From contig NZ_JAAMPF010000008.1 in NCBI RefSeq assembly GCF_011074795.1, positions 124,001 through 188,000 on the forward strand: a DNA stretch of 64,000 nucleotides. The letters are read 5' to 3'. The position numbers and the translations under genes are program-made. The stretch is from Marinobacter salicampi. GTDB taxonomy: Bacteria > Pseudomonadota > Gammaproteobacteria > Pseudomonadales > Oleiphilaceae. Under the pieces are notes generated by a model, which was given only the letters and a program-made list of their open reading frames with translations, searched no databases and was not told the origin of the DNA. Below are positions 9,232 to 19,500 of this stretch, one piece after another (positions within the stretch are counted from its first letter, which is position 1; the number at the start of each line of letters is the position of its first letter).

Positions 9232-11220
9232 ATGAGCACTGAAGAACAGGCGCCGATCGTCTGGCGGCCCAGCGCCGAGACCCTCGAACAGAGTCACATG
9301 GGTCGGTATGCGCGTTGGCTTGAAGCCGGCGGCCATGGCCACTTTGCCGACTACCACGCCCTGCATCACTGGTCGATTACCGAACTGGAGACCTTCTGGC
9401 AGACGGTATGGGATTATTGCGGCCTGAAATGTGAGAAGCCTGCGGAACAGGTGCTGGGCCGGCGCTCCATGCCAGGTGCCGAGTGGTTCCCGGGCATGAG
9501 AATGAATTTTGCCGGCAACCTGCTGGCCTCTGCTGAAGGCGACGGCGCTGACCGTGAAGCCGTGGTGGCCTACTGTGAAACCCGTCCGGTACTGCGTCGC
9601 ACCTTCGCGCAGCTGCGCGACGACGTCGGAGCCCTCGAGGGCTTCCTGAGCAATCAGGGTGTGGCAGTGGGCGATCGGGTTGCGGGTGTGGTTACCAACG
9701 GTTATGAAGCCCTGGTGGGCATGCTCGCAGCGACCAGCCTGGGCGCCATCTGGAGTTCGGCATCACCGGATTTCGGCATAGGCGCGATCCTCGACCGGTT
9801 CAGCCAGATCGAACCCACGGCGCTTGTGGCGGTGAACGGCTATGGCTACGGCGGCAAGGTGTTTGACCGTCGCGAAGACTTCAACGGTCTGATTGATGGC
9901 TTGCCGAGTCTGCGTTGTGTGGTCAGCGTGCAACAGCTTCCCGATACCCCCCATCTGGCCGGCAAGCTGGTCACGCCATGGCAGAATTCAATCGCCGACA
10001 ACGCGGGCCAGGCACCCTCGTTCGCACCGCTGCCCCCGGATCACCCGGTGTACATTCTGTATTCTTCGGGTACCACAGGTAAGCCCAAGTGCATTGTCCA
10101 TGGCGCTGCCGGTCTGCTGGTCAATCACGCTAAAGAGCTCATGCTCCACGGCGATGTCGGCCCAGGCGACCGCTTCCTGTATTTCACCACCTGTGGCTGG
10201 ATGATGTGGAACTGGCAGGCCTCGGCGCTGCTCACCGGTGCCACGGTTGTGACTGTGGATGGCTCACCGGGCTACCCGGACCTGAGCAGTCTCTGGAAAA
10301 CGGTTGCAGACGAAAAGGTGACCCATTTCGGCACCAGTGCCCGGTTCCTGGCCGGTTGTCGCAAGGCTGAACTGGTGCCGAAAAAGGATTTTGACCTTGC
10401 GCCCTTGCGGGTACTGTTCTCCACCGGCTCCCCCCTGCTGCCCGAGGACTATGACTGGGTCTACGACCAGGCCTGTTCCGACGTGTTGTTGGGTTCCATT
10501 GCCGGTGGTACCGATATCTGCGGCTGCTTTGTGGGCTGCACACCCCTGCTGCCCGTGCGCAGGGGCGAAATCCAGTGCCGACTGTTGGGAGTGGATGCTG
10601 CTGCCTACGACGAAGAAGGCCATGCCCTTGATGGCGGTCGGGGAGAGCTTGTATGCCGGCAGCCTTTGCCGTCCATGCCGGTCAGTTTCTGGAACGACCC
10701 GGACGGGGAACGCTACCATGCGGCTTATTTCGAAACCTTTCCCGGTGTCTGGGCCCATGGTGATTTCATCCGCTTCACTGAACACGGCGGCGCGGTTATC
10801 TACGGCCGGTCAGACGCCACCCTGAACCCCGGCGGTGTCCGCATAGGCACTGCCGAGATCTACCGTCAGGTGGAAACAGAGGCTGATGTTCGTGACAGCC
10901 TTGTAGTGGGCCGGCAGATCGATGGTGACGTTGAAGTTGTGCTACTCGTAGTGCCCACCCGGGGCGATGCTCTGGCGGATGAACTGGTCACCAGGCTGAA
11001 GCGGCGTATCCGGGAAGGGGCCAGCCCCCGGCACGTGCCCCGCCATATTGTGGCGGTGCCCGATATTCCCTATACCCGCAGCGGCAAGAAGGTGGAGCTT
11101 GCGGTCGCACGACTGATCAATGGCGCTGCCCGCAGCGACAACCGGGACGCCCTGGCGAATCCGGAAGCCCTGGACGCCATCCGCGATCGGCTGGCGGCCA
11201 GCAATCTGTTGCCAAAGTAA
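9232..11220 (+). CDS. aacS: Acetoacetyl-CoA synthetase
   Basis: 662 residues from the ATG at 9232, which has AAAGGAG just before it; an in-frame open extension further upstream lies inside bdhA and is ignored. The AMP-binding motif YSSGTTGKPK is at 277-286. The WMMWNWQASALLTGAT segment, the DYDWVYDQ region and SGKKVELAV near the end (with the acylation Lys) are typical of AacS. It converts acetoacetate, ATP and CoA to acetoacetyl-CoA in the cytoplasm. It completes the uptake (TRAP), oxidation (bdhA) and activation series. A terminator follows at 11239-11268. Confidence 0.92.
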   Translation: MSTEEQAPIVWRPSAETLEQSHMGRYARWLEAGGHGHFADYHALHHWSITELETFWQTVWDYCGLKCEKPAEQVLGRRSMPGAEWFPGMRMNFAGNLLASAEGDGADREAVVAYCETRPVLRRTFAQLRDDVGALEGFLSNQGVAVGDRVAGVVTNGYEALVGMLAATSLGAIWSSASPDFGIGAILDRFSQIEPTALVAVNGYGYGGKVFDRREDFNGLIDGLPSLRCVVSVQQLPDTPHLAGKLVTPWQNSIADNAGQAPSFAPLPPDHPVYILYSSGTTGKPKCIVHGAAGLLVNHAKELMLHGDVGPGDRFLYFTTCGWMMWNWQASALLTGATVVTVDGSPGYPDLSSLWKTVADEKVTHFGTSARFLAGCRKAELVPKKDFDLAPLRVLFSTGSPLLPEDYDWVYDQACSDVLLGSIAGGTDICGCFVGCTPLLPVRRGEIQCRLLGVDAAAYDEEGHALDGGRGELVCRQPLPSMPVSFWNDPDGERYHAAYFETFPGVWAHGDFIRFTEHGGAVIYGRSDATLNPGGVRIGTAEIYRQVETEADVRDSLVVGRQIDGDVEVVLLVVPTRGDALADELVTRLKRRIREGASPRHVPRHIVAVPDIPYTRSGKKVELAVARLINGAARSDNRDALANPEALDAIRDRLAASNLLPK

Positions 11221-11238
11221 CATTGGGTCAGTTGCGGA

Positions 11239-11268
11239 GCGGCTCCCATCCGGAGCCGCCTGCTTTTC
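11239..11268 (+). terminator. Intrinsic terminator after aacS
   Basis: Stem GCGGCTCC (11239-11246) and GGAGCCGC (11252-11259) with a 5-nt loop, followed by a short T run (TGCTTTT). It closes the dctP-aacS unit. The rest of the 276-bp gap before the isocitrate dehydrogenase gene should hold that gene's promoter, but I see no clear -35/-10 pair. Confidence 0.65.
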
Positions 11269-11496
11269 GGGGCCTTAAGTACCGGATGTTCCGCTGTTCG
11301 CGGTCTCTCCAGCGGGTTTTATGACGCTGCAAAAACGCTATCCTTAGACTAAAATCGTACTCAGAAGCCCCCAAAAACTGGTATCTTTGTAAGCTTCCAA
11401 TAAGTTCGTATTCAGTCATTGCTTCACTCTGGGGTTCAAAAGACGCCGGACTCAGCCCTGACCGTCCTGAACTAACACAATTGCCTGAGGACGAAA

Positions 11497-13737
11497 ATGA
11501 CCAAATCGAAAGCCAAGATCATCTATACCCTGACCGATGAAGCGCCTGCTCTGGCGACCCGGTCCCTACTCCCGATTCTACAGACCTTCATTGCCCCGGC
11601 GGGCATTGAGGTCGAGACCAGCGATATTTCCCTGGCCTCCCGTATTCTTGCTACCTTCCCTGACGACCTGAAGGAAGAACAGCGGGTGCCGGACTCGCTG
11701 GCAGAGCTGGGAAAGCTGACCCAGTATCCCGAAACGAACATTATCAAGCTGCCGAACATAAGTGCGTCCATTCCCCAGTTGCGTGCCGCCATCCGCGAAC
11801 TGCAGGGGCAGGGCTACGCAGTACCTGACTATGTTGAAAACCCCGCCAGCGACGAAGAAAAAGACATCAAGGCCCGCTATGCCAAAGTACTCGGCAGTGC
11901 CGTGAACCCGGTTTTGCGGGAAGGTAACTCCGATCGCCGGGCACCGCCGGCGGTGAAGGCCTTTGCCCGCAAATACCCCCACAGCATGGGTGAGTGGAGC
12001 CCGGCCTCCAGGACCCACGTAGCGCACATGCGCAAGGGCGATTTCTACTCCAGCGAGCAGTCCCTGACCCTGGACAAGGCCTGTACGGTTCACATTGATT
12101 TTACCGATACCAGCGGCAAGACCACGGTGCTCAAGCCCGAACTGAAGCTGCAGGAAGGCGAAGTGCTGGACGGCATGTTCATGAGCTGCAAGGCCCTGCG
12201 TGAGTTTTTCGAGCACGAGATGGAAGATGCCAAGGAAACCGGCGTCATGTTCTCGCTGCATGTGAAAGCGACCATGATGAAGATTTCCCATCCCATCGTT
12301 TTCGGCCATGCGGTGACCATCTTCTACAAGGATCTGTTCGAGAAGTACGGCGAGCTGTTCAAGGAGCTTGGGGTCAACCCGAACAACGGTCTGAGCAGTG
12401 TTACCGAACGCATCAAGAGCCTGCCGGAGTCCAAGCAGGAAATGATCATGGAAGACCTCCACGCCTGTTACGCCAAGCGCCCGGAGCTGGCCATGGTGGA
12501 CTCGGTTAAGGGCATCACCAACCTCCACGTGCCCAGTGACGTCATTGTTGACGCCTCCATGCCGGCCATGATCCGCAGTTCCGGCAAGATGTGGGGCCCC
12601 GATGGCAAGCTCAAGGACACCAAGGCGGTCATGCCTGAGAGTACCTACGCCACCATCTATCAGGAAGTGATCAATTTCTGTAAAACCCACGGCGCCTTCG
12701 ACCCCACCACTATGGGTACAGTAGCCAATGTGGGCCTGATGGCGCAAAAAGCGGAAGAGTACGGCTCCCACGACAAGACCTTCGAAATTCCCTCTGATGG
12801 CACGGTTACGGTTGTGGATGAAGACGGCCGCGTGCTCATCGAGCATAAGGTAGAAAAAGGCGATATCTGGCGTGCCTGCCAGACCAAGGACCAGCCAATT
12901 AGGGACTGGGTCAACCTGGCGGTGAGGCGCGCCCGCTCTTCCGGTATGCCTGCGGTGTTCTGGCTTGATGACGAGCGTGCCCATGACGCCGAGCTGATCA
13001 AGAAGGTCGAGATGTATCTGCACGAGCAGGATACCAGCGACGTCAACATCCAGATCAAGTCACCGGTTCGGGCCATTCGCTGGACCATGGAGCGCCTGAT
13101 CCGGGGTCTGGACACCATATCGGTCACCGGTAACGTGCTCCGTGACTACCTCACCGACCTGTTCCCCATTCTGGAGCTGGGCACCAGCGCCAAGATGCTG
13201 TCCATCGTGCCGCTGATGGCGGGTGGTGGCCTGTTTGAGACCGGGGCCGGCGGCTCTGCTCCGAAGCATGTCCAGCAGCTGCTGGAAGAGAACCACCTGC
13301 GCTGGGATTCCCTGGGCGAATTCCTGGCGATAGCAGTGTCCCTGGAGGATCTGGGCGAGAAAAACGACAACCCCAAGGCTGCGATTCTGGGTACGACTCT
13401 GGACCGCGCCACTGGGCGCCTGCTGGAAGAAAACAAGTCGCCTTCCCGCAAGACCGGTGAGCTGGATAACCGTGGCAGCCATTTATGGCTGGCCATGTAC
13501 TGGGCCCAGGAACTGGCCGACCAGACCGAAGACAAGGATCTGCAGGCCTATTTCAAACCGCTGTCCGAGTTCCTCAACAAGAACCGGGACAAGATTCTGG
13601 AAGAGATGAGTGTCATCCAGGGTCATCCGGCTGACATCGGAGGCTACTACCATCCGGACAAGGAAAAGGTCGAGGCAGTAATGCAGCCCAGCGAAACCCT
13701 GAACAAGGCCCTGGCGGAAGCGCGCGCCAAAGCCTGA
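11497..13737 (+). CDS. icd: Monomeric NADP-dependent isocitrate dehydrogenase
   Basis: 746 residues, the size of the monomeric IDH family (about 740), quite unlike the 416-residue dimeric enzyme. Recognisable blocks are the N-terminal [15 protein letters not shown], then VSGKTTV-like and the YPHSMGEWS segment, [25 protein letters not shown] and the NADP-side [20 protein letters not shown]. It oxidatively decarboxylates isocitrate to 2-oxoglutarate in the citric acid cycle. The start has GAGGACGAAA upstream. It stands alone between two intrinsic terminators. Confidence 0.95.
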   Translation: MTKSKAKIIYTLTDEAPALATRSLLPILQTFIAPAGIEVETSDISLASRILATFPDDLKEEQRVPDSLAELGKLTQYPETNIIKLPNISASIPQLRAAIRELQGQGYAVPDYVENPASDEEKDIKARYAKVLGSAVNPVLREGNSDRRAPPAVKAFARKYPHSMGEWSPASRTHVAHMRKGDFYSSEQSLTLDKACTVHIDFTDTSGKTTVLKPELKLQEGEVLDGMFMSCKALREFFEHEMEDAKETGVMFSLHVKATMMKISHPIVFGHAVTIFYKDLFEKYGELFKELGVNPNNGLSSVTERIKSLPESKQEMIMEDLHACYAKRPELAMVDSVKGITNLHVPSDVIVDASMPAMIRSSGKMWGPDGKLKDTKAVMPESTYATIYQEVINFCKTHGAFDPTTMGTVANVGLMAQKAEEYGSHDKTFEIPSDGTVTVVDEDGRVLIEHKVEKGDIWRACQTKDQPIRDWVNLAVRRARSSGMPAVFWLDDERAHDAELIKKVEMYLHEQDTSDVNIQIKSPVRAIRWTMERLIRGLDTISVTGNVLRDYLTDLFPILELGTSAKMLSIVPLMAGGGLFETGAGGSAPKHVQQLLEENHLRWDSLGEFLAIAVSLEDLGEKNDNPKAAILGTTLDRATGRLLEENKSPSRKTGELDNRGSHLWLAMYWAQELADQTEDKDLQAYFKPLSEFLNKNRDKILEEMSVIQGHPADIGGYYHPDKEKVEAVMQPSETLNKALAEARAKA

Positions 13738-13776
13738 TGTTGAGTGACTGTTGGGGCTTTTGAAGCCCTGCCCCAG

Positions 13777-13810
13777 GGCCCGGCTCAAGGATACTTGGCC
13801 GGGCCTTTTT
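13777..13810 (+). terminator. Strong intrinsic terminator after icd
   Basis: GGCCCGGC-T-CAAG pairs with CTTG-GCCGGGCC around a 4-nt loop, with a single bulged T, then TTTTT (13806-13810). A weaker hairpin GGGCTTTTGAAGCCC lies just before it at about 13754-13768. Confidence 0.85.
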
Positions 13811-13829
13811 CTGTTTTGAGGACGAGCAC

Positions 13830-15215
13830 ATGGTCTATGCAACGGCAGCAGCCCTGGCTGTGGCTTTGATTCTGTTCACCTGGCTTGGGATGCGGGCGCG
13901 GGTCACAGATGCCGGGCTCGACGACTACGTAACTGCACGCAATAGCCAGGGCGCGCAGGCGTTGGGTCTGTCATTCCTGGCATCGGGTATGGGCGCCTGG
14001 ATTCTTTTTGCACCACCGGAAGTCGGGGCCCTGGTGGGCCCGCTGGCCCTGGCCGGCTACGCCATCGGTGCAGCCCTGCCGTTTGTCGTGTTCGCTTTCT
14101 GCGGCCCGGCAATACGACGCTATCTTCCGGCCGGGCGGAGTATCGGCGAGTTTGCCCAGGCCTGTTATGGCACGGTCATGCGGCGCTGGGTCGCGCTTAT
14201 TTCGGTGCTGTACATGGTCTGTTTTCTTATTGCAGAACTGACAGCCATCGGTGCCATCACCGGGCTTTTGTCCGGCCTTGACGGCAGTGTCGCGATTCTG
14301 GGGGTGGCCATCGCAACTCTGGTCTACACCGCCTGGGGAGGCTTGCGGGCCAGTCTGGTCACGGATCGCTGGCAGGCTCTGCTTCTGATTGCTTTGCTGG
14401 CGGTGGTGGGCATCGTCGGGATTCAGCAACTGCCAGCCATGTCCCAAACTGCAGCCTTGCCCGATATACCCACCGGAAGTGCACTGGCAGTTGCCTTGAC
14501 CCTGGTGATCGCAGTGACCGCAGCTAACCTTTTCCACCAGGGTTACTGGCAACGGGTGTGGTCTGCCCGGGATGGCGCGGAACTGGGCCGGGGCGCCCTG
14601 CTTGGCGGGCTGATTACGGTTCTGGTCGTGGTCGTGGTCGGTGGCCTTGGCATTGTCGCTGCCATGAGCGGAACCGACCTGGGCTCGCCTCCCATCCCCT
14701 TCTTTGCCCTGCTTGCCGGGGCGCCGGCGTGGCTGTCATTGCTGGCACTGGTTCTGGCCCTGACCCTGGTGGCCTCGTCGGTCGATACTTTGCAAAACGC
14801 ACTGGCATCCCTCGCGGTGACGGAAAAATCGGGCATGTCGCTCACCGCTGCGCGCTGGTTTATCGTTATCCTGATGATACCGGCAGTCCTCATTGCGCTG
14901 CAGGGCTATTCGGTGCTGCGGCTCTTCCTGATAGCGGACCTTCTGTGCGCGACGGCAGTGGTGCCCGTTTTACTGGGCCTGTGGTCCGCCATGACCACCC
15001 GGGCGGCGATCGCCGGCGCAGTTGCCGGTATACTGGGAGCGATCGCTCCAGGCTGGCTGGCGGGCGGTAGTGTGGCAGCGGGTGTCATGGCGGCCAGCTT
15101 CCCCGGCGGCATCCCTACGCTGGCGCCCTTCGCCGGAGCTCTCGTCGCCTCGACGTTAGTGAGTGTGATGGTAGCCATGCTCAGCCGGGGCCGGACCTGG
15201 CCGCCCAGCGCCTGA
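13830..15215 (+). CDS. Sodium:solute symporter (SSS family)
   Basis: 461 residues with 12-13 membrane segments. The N-terminal DDYVTARNSQGAQALGLSFLASGMGAWILF, the YTAWGGLRASLVTDRWQ segment around residue 170 and VASSVDTLQNALASL (sodium-site helix region, about 315-330) follow the SSSF pattern. Symporters of this type carry proline, pantothenate, sugars or carboxylates with sodium; the substrate cannot be read here and no catabolic partner is adjacent. It starts with ATG after GAGGACGAGC, 20 bp beyond the icd terminator. Confidence 0.82.
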   Translation: MVYATAAALAVALILFTWLGMRARVTDAGLDDYVTARNSQGAQALGLSFLASGMGAWILFAPPEVGALVGPLALAGYAIGAALPFVVFAFCGPAIRRYLPAGRSIGEFAQACYGTVMRRWVALISVLYMVCFLIAELTAIGAITGLLSGLDGSVAILGVAIATLVYTAWGGLRASLVTDRWQALLLIALLAVVGIVGIQQLPAMSQTAALPDIPTGSALAVALTLVIAVTAANLFHQGYWQRVWSARDGAELGRGALLGGLITVLVVVVVGGLGIVAAMSGTDLGSPPIPFFALLAGAPAWLSLLALVLALTLVASSVDTLQNALASLAVTEKSGMSLTAARWFIVILMIPAVLIALQGYSVLRLFLIADLLCATAVVPVLLGLWSAMTTRAAIAGAVAGILGAIAPGWLAGGSVAAGVMAASFPGGIPTLAPFAGALVASTLVSVMVAMLSRGRTWPPSA

Positions 15216-15322
15216 CTGCTCGACGTTTTGCCGTTCCCTGACTATTGTTTGGATTAGGAATAGTCTAACCAGGGCTCACCACCTGGCCTCAATTCGGATG
15301 GCTTCGCGGTGACCCGAACCAG

Positions 15323-16912
15323 ATGTGGGCCCCACGCATGGCTAAAGACCGAAACCGACGCCTTCCCTTGTTCAGGTCGATTCTGGGGGTGCTGGTCTAT
15401 GTCCTCGTCGGTGGCGCCTGGATTACGTTTTCGGACGATGCTCTGGTGCTCTATTTTGATGATCCGGAGGAGTTGACCCAGGCCCAGACCTACAAAGGCT
15501 GGGGTTTCGTCCTGGTGACCAGCTTGGCCTTGTTTCTTGTCCTGTATCGCCAACTGAAATGGGATCGCCGCGGGACCGAGCAAAAAGAGAACCAGCGCAC
15601 CCGCATCCATGATCTAAGCCAGTTCCGCGACGGGGTGATCGACAATGCGACGGTCTGGATAAGCGTTGTTGACACCAGTTCCAGGATTCTGCTTTGGAAC
15701 AAGGCGGCCGAGAGAATCAGCGGGTACAGCCGTGATCAGGTTCTGGGGCGGGATGATTTCTGGTACTGGCTTTATCCGGATCCATTGTATCGGGATGAGG
15801 TCCAGACGCTTATGGATGAAGTGCTCACTGAGGGCCGGGAAATAACCTCCCACGAAGCCTGGATCACCACAGCCAGCGGCGAAACCCGCAGAATAGACTG
15901 GAGCTCGCGCCGGTTTTACAACGATGACGGGAAGCTTGAAGGCATCATCGCCATAGGCGCGGATGTAACCGAGCGCCGCCTGGCCGAGCAGGGCTTGCGA
16001 AAGCGCGAGCGGCAGTTGGCCACCCTGATGGACAACCTGCCGGGCATGGCTTACCGGTGTCTTTATGACGAATTCTGGACCATGAAGTTCGTTTCCAGTG
16101 GCTGCCGGGCGCTGACGGGCTACCAGCCCCAGGAAATAATTGATAACCGGGAAGTGGCTTTCAGTGAGCTGGTGGATCCGGAGGCGACCGAGAGCATGTT
16201 ACGTTCGGTTGAGGAGGCCATCGGCGCCGCTGAGCCCTTTTCCCTGGAATACCAGCTCACCCGCAAGGACGGCAGCAGGATCTGGGTCTGGGAGCGTGGG
16301 CGAGGTGTGGAGGACGAAGGCCGGTTCGTGCTGGAAGGCATCATTCTGGACATCAATGATCGCAAACTGCTGGAGCAGGAACTGGCAGAAATGGCAACCC
16401 GGGACATGCTGACCGGGCTCTACAACAGGCGCGAGATCAGCCGCTTGCTGGAGGAGGAAGTCAATCGGGCGGAGCGTTATCACCGCTCGCTCGCCATGCT
16501 CTGGATTGATCTGGACCATTTCAAGTCAGTCAATGATGTCTATGGCCACGGGGTCGGCGACGAAATCCTTGTGGCCCTAAGCCAGAGGCTGGCCCGTTCT
16601 GTTCGTAGCGTGGACCTGATCGGTCGTTACGGCGGAGAAGAGTTTGTGGTTCTGTTGCCGGAGATGAGCGAAAGCGAGGCCTGGGACACTGCTGAGCGCT
16701 TGCGCCTGTTGGTGGCCCGGCAGCCCCTTGAAGCGTCCGGCGATATCAGGCTGACGCTCAGCATCAGTATTGGCGTGGCGGTGTTTCCAGCGGATGGCCG
16801 TACCGTACGGACGCTGACGGAGGCAGCGGACAAGGCCATGTACAGGGCCAAGGACGCCGGTCGGAATCAGGTCTGCCTGGCCTCGCGCCAGCTGGCGGGT
16901 GAGAGCCCATAG
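15323..16912 (+). CDS. Membrane diguanylate cyclase with two PAS domains
   Basis: 529 residues. Two membrane segments lie at about 18-36 and 53-72. PAS domain 1 (about 100-220, with the EGIIAIGADVTERR end) and PAS domain 2 (about 230-350, with RKDGSRIWVWERG) precede a GGDEF domain that begins at DMLTGLYNRREI. The active-site loop is GGEEF (437-441) and an RxxD inhibitory site, RSVD, stands five residues before it, so it should make c-di-GMP and be product-inhibited. No EAL domain is present. A second ATG at 15338 is an equally good start. Its 3' end overlaps the convergent mtfA gene by 46 bp. Confidence 0.9.
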   Translation: MWAPRMAKDRNRRLPLFRSILGVLVYVLVGGAWITFSDDALVLYFDDPEELTQAQTYKGWGFVLVTSLALFLVLYRQLKWDRRGTEQKENQRTRIHDLSQFRDGVIDNATVWISVVDTSSRILLWNKAAERISGYSRDQVLGRDDFWYWLYPDPLYRDEVQTLMDEVLTEGREITSHEAWITTASGETRRIDWSSRRFYNDDGKLEGIIAIGADVTERRLAEQGLRKRERQLATLMDNLPGMAYRCLYDEFWTMKFVSSGCRALTGYQPQEIIDNREVAFSELVDPEATESMLRSVEEAIGAAEPFSLEYQLTRKDGSRIWVWERGRGVEDEGRFVLEGIILDINDRKLLEQELAEMATRDMLTGLYNRREISRLLEEEVNRAERYHRSLAMLWIDLDHFKSVNDVYGHGVGDEILVALSQRLARSVRSVDLIGRYGGEEFVVLLPEMSESEAWDTAERLRLLVARQPLEASGDIRLTLSISIGVAVFPADGRTVRTLTEAADKAMYRAKDAGRNQVCLASRQLAGESP

Positions 16913-17694
16913 AACTGCTCCAGGCACTGGTATAGGTCTGGTTCCTGATGCCGAAGGTCAGCGGGTGCCAGAAAGAAGGCTTCGGTTGCCACCGCAAAAA
17001 ACTCAGCCGGATCGGTAGCGCCGTAGGGATCAATGACTGACTCCCCGTGTCTGGCACTGTCCTGGAGTCTATGCCAGGCGTCGGAAAATACCCGCTGCCA
17101 GCGCGTGGCCATGGCTCCGGAGCTGAGAGGCGGTGCGCCGTCAGCGTCGCCGTCCAGCTGATCCAGCTGATGGGCAAACTCATGTAGCAGAACGTTGGTC
17201 CGGCTGCTGGCATCTGCCGCCTCTGCCAGCAGCTGGTCCCAGCCAAGAATCACCCGACCCTCTTCCCAGGACTCGCCCAGACGGTCCTGTTCGGAATGGC
17301 CGTGCACAAGGCCGTCGTTCCACATCATCGGAGCGCGATAGGCCCCCGGGTAGACCAGGATTGCCCGCAGACTCTGGTAGTAATCCATGGACAGACCACT
17401 GATCAGCAGCCCCGCGTGGGCGCAGATAAGTACGCGCATTGGCTCGGTCACCTCGAGGCCGGCGCAGCCATAGAAGTTGACTTCATCCATGAGTAACAGA
17501 GTATTCTGGCGGACTCGTGCCTGAACGCCGGGAGGCAACCGGTGATAGAGCGCCATGTCCCGTTCCAGGATCTGGTGCCAGTGTTCTGGGAAGGACTGGG
17601 CAGTAAGGCGCTGGCGCCGAAGGCGGCGGTGTATGAAAAGACTGTAGAAGGCCACTGAAACGATAACCAGCAGGACAATCCCATAACCGAGCAT
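16867..17694 (-). CDS. mtfA: Zinc-dependent peptidase of the MtfA family
   Basis: 275 residues from the ATG at 17694, chosen because AGGAG lies six bases upstream and the encoded start (MLGYGIVLLVIVSVAFYSLF) gives one N-terminal membrane helix. The zinc motif HEFAH is at about 171-175 with the following QLD. A Glu in DPAEFFAVATEAFF is the likely third ligand. This matches E. coli MtfA (265 residues), a peptidase that interacts with the glucose repressor Mlc. Here its regulatory partner is unknown; no ptsG or mlc gene is nearby. Confidence 0.88.
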   Translation of the reverse strand: MLGYGIVLLVIVSVAFYSLFIHRRLRRQRLTAQSFPEHWHQILERDMALYHRLPPGVQARVRQNTLLLMDEVNFYGCAGLEVTEPMRVLICAHAGLLISGLSMDYYQSLRAILVYPGAYRAPMMWNDGLVHGHSEQDRLGESWEEGRVILGWDQLLAEAADASSRTNVLLHEFAHQLDQLDGDADGAPPLSSGAMATRWQRVFSDAWHRLQDSARHGESVIDPYGATDPAEFFAVATEAFFLAPADLRHQEPDLYQCLEQFYGLSPASWREARQT

Positions 17695-17868
17695 AGACAC
17701 TCCTGTTGGAAAACCGTAAAAACGCCCAACGCACCGCCTGCCGGTGTGGCCATGGGCGCATTGAGAGCACTGACGTCTGAGCTGCTGACCGAAGGCCAAT
17801 GTACCACGGCGCTGGCACGGGCATTATAAGACCTTGCTTAAACGACAATAACCAGACAGGTACCCTGA

Positions 17869-19155
17869 ATGAACAGACTTGCTCGCCGGGCCTTACACAG
17901 CAGTGTTGTGCCCCGGGACCTTGCGACAGTTACCTGCCGGGACCCGGCGGGAGAAAACCCGGCAGCCGTTGGGGTGAGTGAAGCCTCAGTCGACGCCATC
18001 TGGAAAAGCGTTGAAAGTCTTTACCGGACCGGGACCCATCCGGGTATGCAGCTTTCGGTGCGCCACAAAGGTGAGCAGATACTGCACCGGGCAATCGGCC
18101 ATGCTACCGGCAATGGCCCGCACGATGCGGCCAGCACACCCAAGGTGTTGATGACCACGGACACGCCCATCTGTTATTTTTCCGCTTCCAAGGCGGTCAC
18201 GGCATTGCTGGTGCATATCCTTGCGGAGCAGGGACGGGTCAACCTGCTGGACCCGGTCTGCCATTATTGTCCGGAGTTCGCCCAGAATGGTAAGCGCACC
18301 ATTACCATTCATCAGATTCTGTCCCACAGGGGAGGCATTCCTGCCATTCCCAAAGGTACGCCCATTGACGTGCTCTGGCAGTCGGATGAGGTCTGGCGCC
18401 TGTTGTGTGAGGCCGAGCCCGTGGAAGTGGACGGTACTCGGGTAGCCTATCATGCCATTACCGGGGGCTACGTGCTGCAACGGGTTCTTGAGCGGGTCAC
18501 CGGTGAATCCATCGAAACCTTCCTTGATCGCCACATACGTCAGCCCATGGGAATGCGTTGGTTCACCTACGGCATTGGCAGCGACCAGGTTTCCGAACTT
18601 GCCACCAACTATGCCACCGGCCCGACCCCCATGTTCCCGGTGTCCTGGATCATCAACCGGGCCCTTGGGGGTGATATCCACACAGTGGAGAAGGTCATTA
18701 ATGATCCCCGTTTCCAGGAAGCGGTGATCCCGGCAGGCAACCTCTGCGGTACGGCGGAGGAGATGGGGCGTTTCTACCAGATGATGCTTAATGGCGGGGT
18801 CTGGGCAGGCAAGCAAATATGCGATCCGCTAACCGTGAAACGTGCCGTCCAGCAGTTCGGCTCCCTACAGATTGACCGAACCATGATGATACCCATGCGG
18901 TTCAGTGCCGGCTTGATGCTTGGCGGCAATCCAGTGGGTCTGTGGGGGCAGCACAGTCGCTATGCTTTTGGCCACGTGGGACTGATCAACAAGTTCTGCT
19001 GGGCCGATGCTGCGCGGGACATTTCGGTGAGCCTGCTCAACACCGGCCTGCCCATTGTGGGTCACCAGCTGCCAGCGCTGGCAAAGTTTGTCTATACCGT
19101 ATGTCGTGAGTTTCCCTTGCTGCCGGAGAGCCAGCGGCCCCTGGCCATGGCCTGA
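17869..19155 (+). CDS. Serine hydrolase of the beta-lactamase class C/EstB family
   Basis: 428 residues without an obvious signal peptide. The nucleophile motif SxxK is SASK at 105-108. The second motif (normally YxN) reads YHAIT in RVAYHAITGGYVLQ, so the Asn is not conserved. The third (K/HTG) appears as HVG in FGHVGLINKFCW. Such changes are usual in esterases and lipase-like members rather than true beta-lactamases. The predicted role is hydrolysis of a short ester or amide in the cytoplasm; resistance to beta-lactams is not suggested. It is a single gene. Confidence 0.8.
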   Translation: MNRLARRALHSSVVPRDLATVTCRDPAGENPAAVGVSEASVDAIWKSVESLYRTGTHPGMQLSVRHKGEQILHRAIGHATGNGPHDAASTPKVLMTTDTPICYFSASKAVTALLVHILAEQGRVNLLDPVCHYCPEFAQNGKRTITIHQILSHRGGIPAIPKGTPIDVLWQSDEVWRLLCEAEPVEVDGTRVAYHAITGGYVLQRVLERVTGESIETFLDRHIRQPMGMRWFTYGIGSDQVSELATNYATGPTPMFPVSWIINRALGGDIHTVEKVINDPRFQEAVIPAGNLCGTAEEMGRFYQMMLNGGVWAGKQICDPLTVKRAVQQFGSLQIDRTMMIPMRFSAGLMLGGNPVGLWGQHSRYAFGHVGLINKFCWADAARDISVSLLNTGLPIVGHQLPALAKFVYTVCREFPLLPESQRPLAMA

Positions 19156-19500
19156 TCAGACGGTCGCCAGTTGCTCTTCAAGAATACCGATGACCGAGGA
19201 CAGTATGTCCCGGAAGTCGGTCAGGGTCTGAGTGCGCTGGATGACCTCCTCCCGTAGATCGTCCAGCCGCTCCAGTTTGGGAATGACCCGGCGGATGCCT
19301 TCAGTAATGACTTCATAGGGGTAATGGTGGTCCATGACACTGAGCTTGTTGAGTTCGGCCACCTCCTGGCTAAAGATGCTGATAATGTCATAAATCATGT
19401 CCTTGTGGCCGATGTTTCCAGCTTCCCAGTAGGCATCGTCCAGCAGTTCCAGGAGCGAGAGATATTCCCTGAGAGTATCGGCGACAGAGGTAGAGTTCAT
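19156..19500 (-). CDS. Conserved hypothetical protein, all helical
   Basis: 114 residues from the ATG at 19500, preceded by GGAG at nine bases. The sequence is predicted to be mostly helical and acidic (MNSTSVADTLREYLSLLELL; DLREEVIQRTQTLTDFRDIL), without cysteine or catalytic motifs. It ends immediately after the stop of the convergent serine hydrolase gene. I do not recognise a family. Dimerising four-helix bundles of this size often serve as adaptors, but nothing here shows that. Confidence 0.55.
   Translation of the reverse strand: MNSTSVADTLREYLSLLELLDDAYWEAGNIGHKDMIYDIISIFSQEVAELNKLSVMDHHYPYEVITEGIRRVIPKLERLDDLREEVIQRTQTLTDFRDILSSVIGILEEQLATV

Noticed and set aside
7749..9239. A 496-codon open frame on the minus strand antisense to dctM and bdhA
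   Set aside because: It covers two clear genes on the other strand, has no ribosome binding site and no recognisable family; long antisense frames are expected at this GC content and codon bias.
11228..11419. A 63-codon minus-strand frame between aacS and icd
   Set aside because: It runs through the aacS terminator, lacks a ribosome binding site and shows no family pattern.
17869..19155. Beta-lactam resistance from the serine hydrolase
   Set aside because: The second and third motifs deviate (YHA and HVG) and no export signal is present, so an esterase-like role is more likely.
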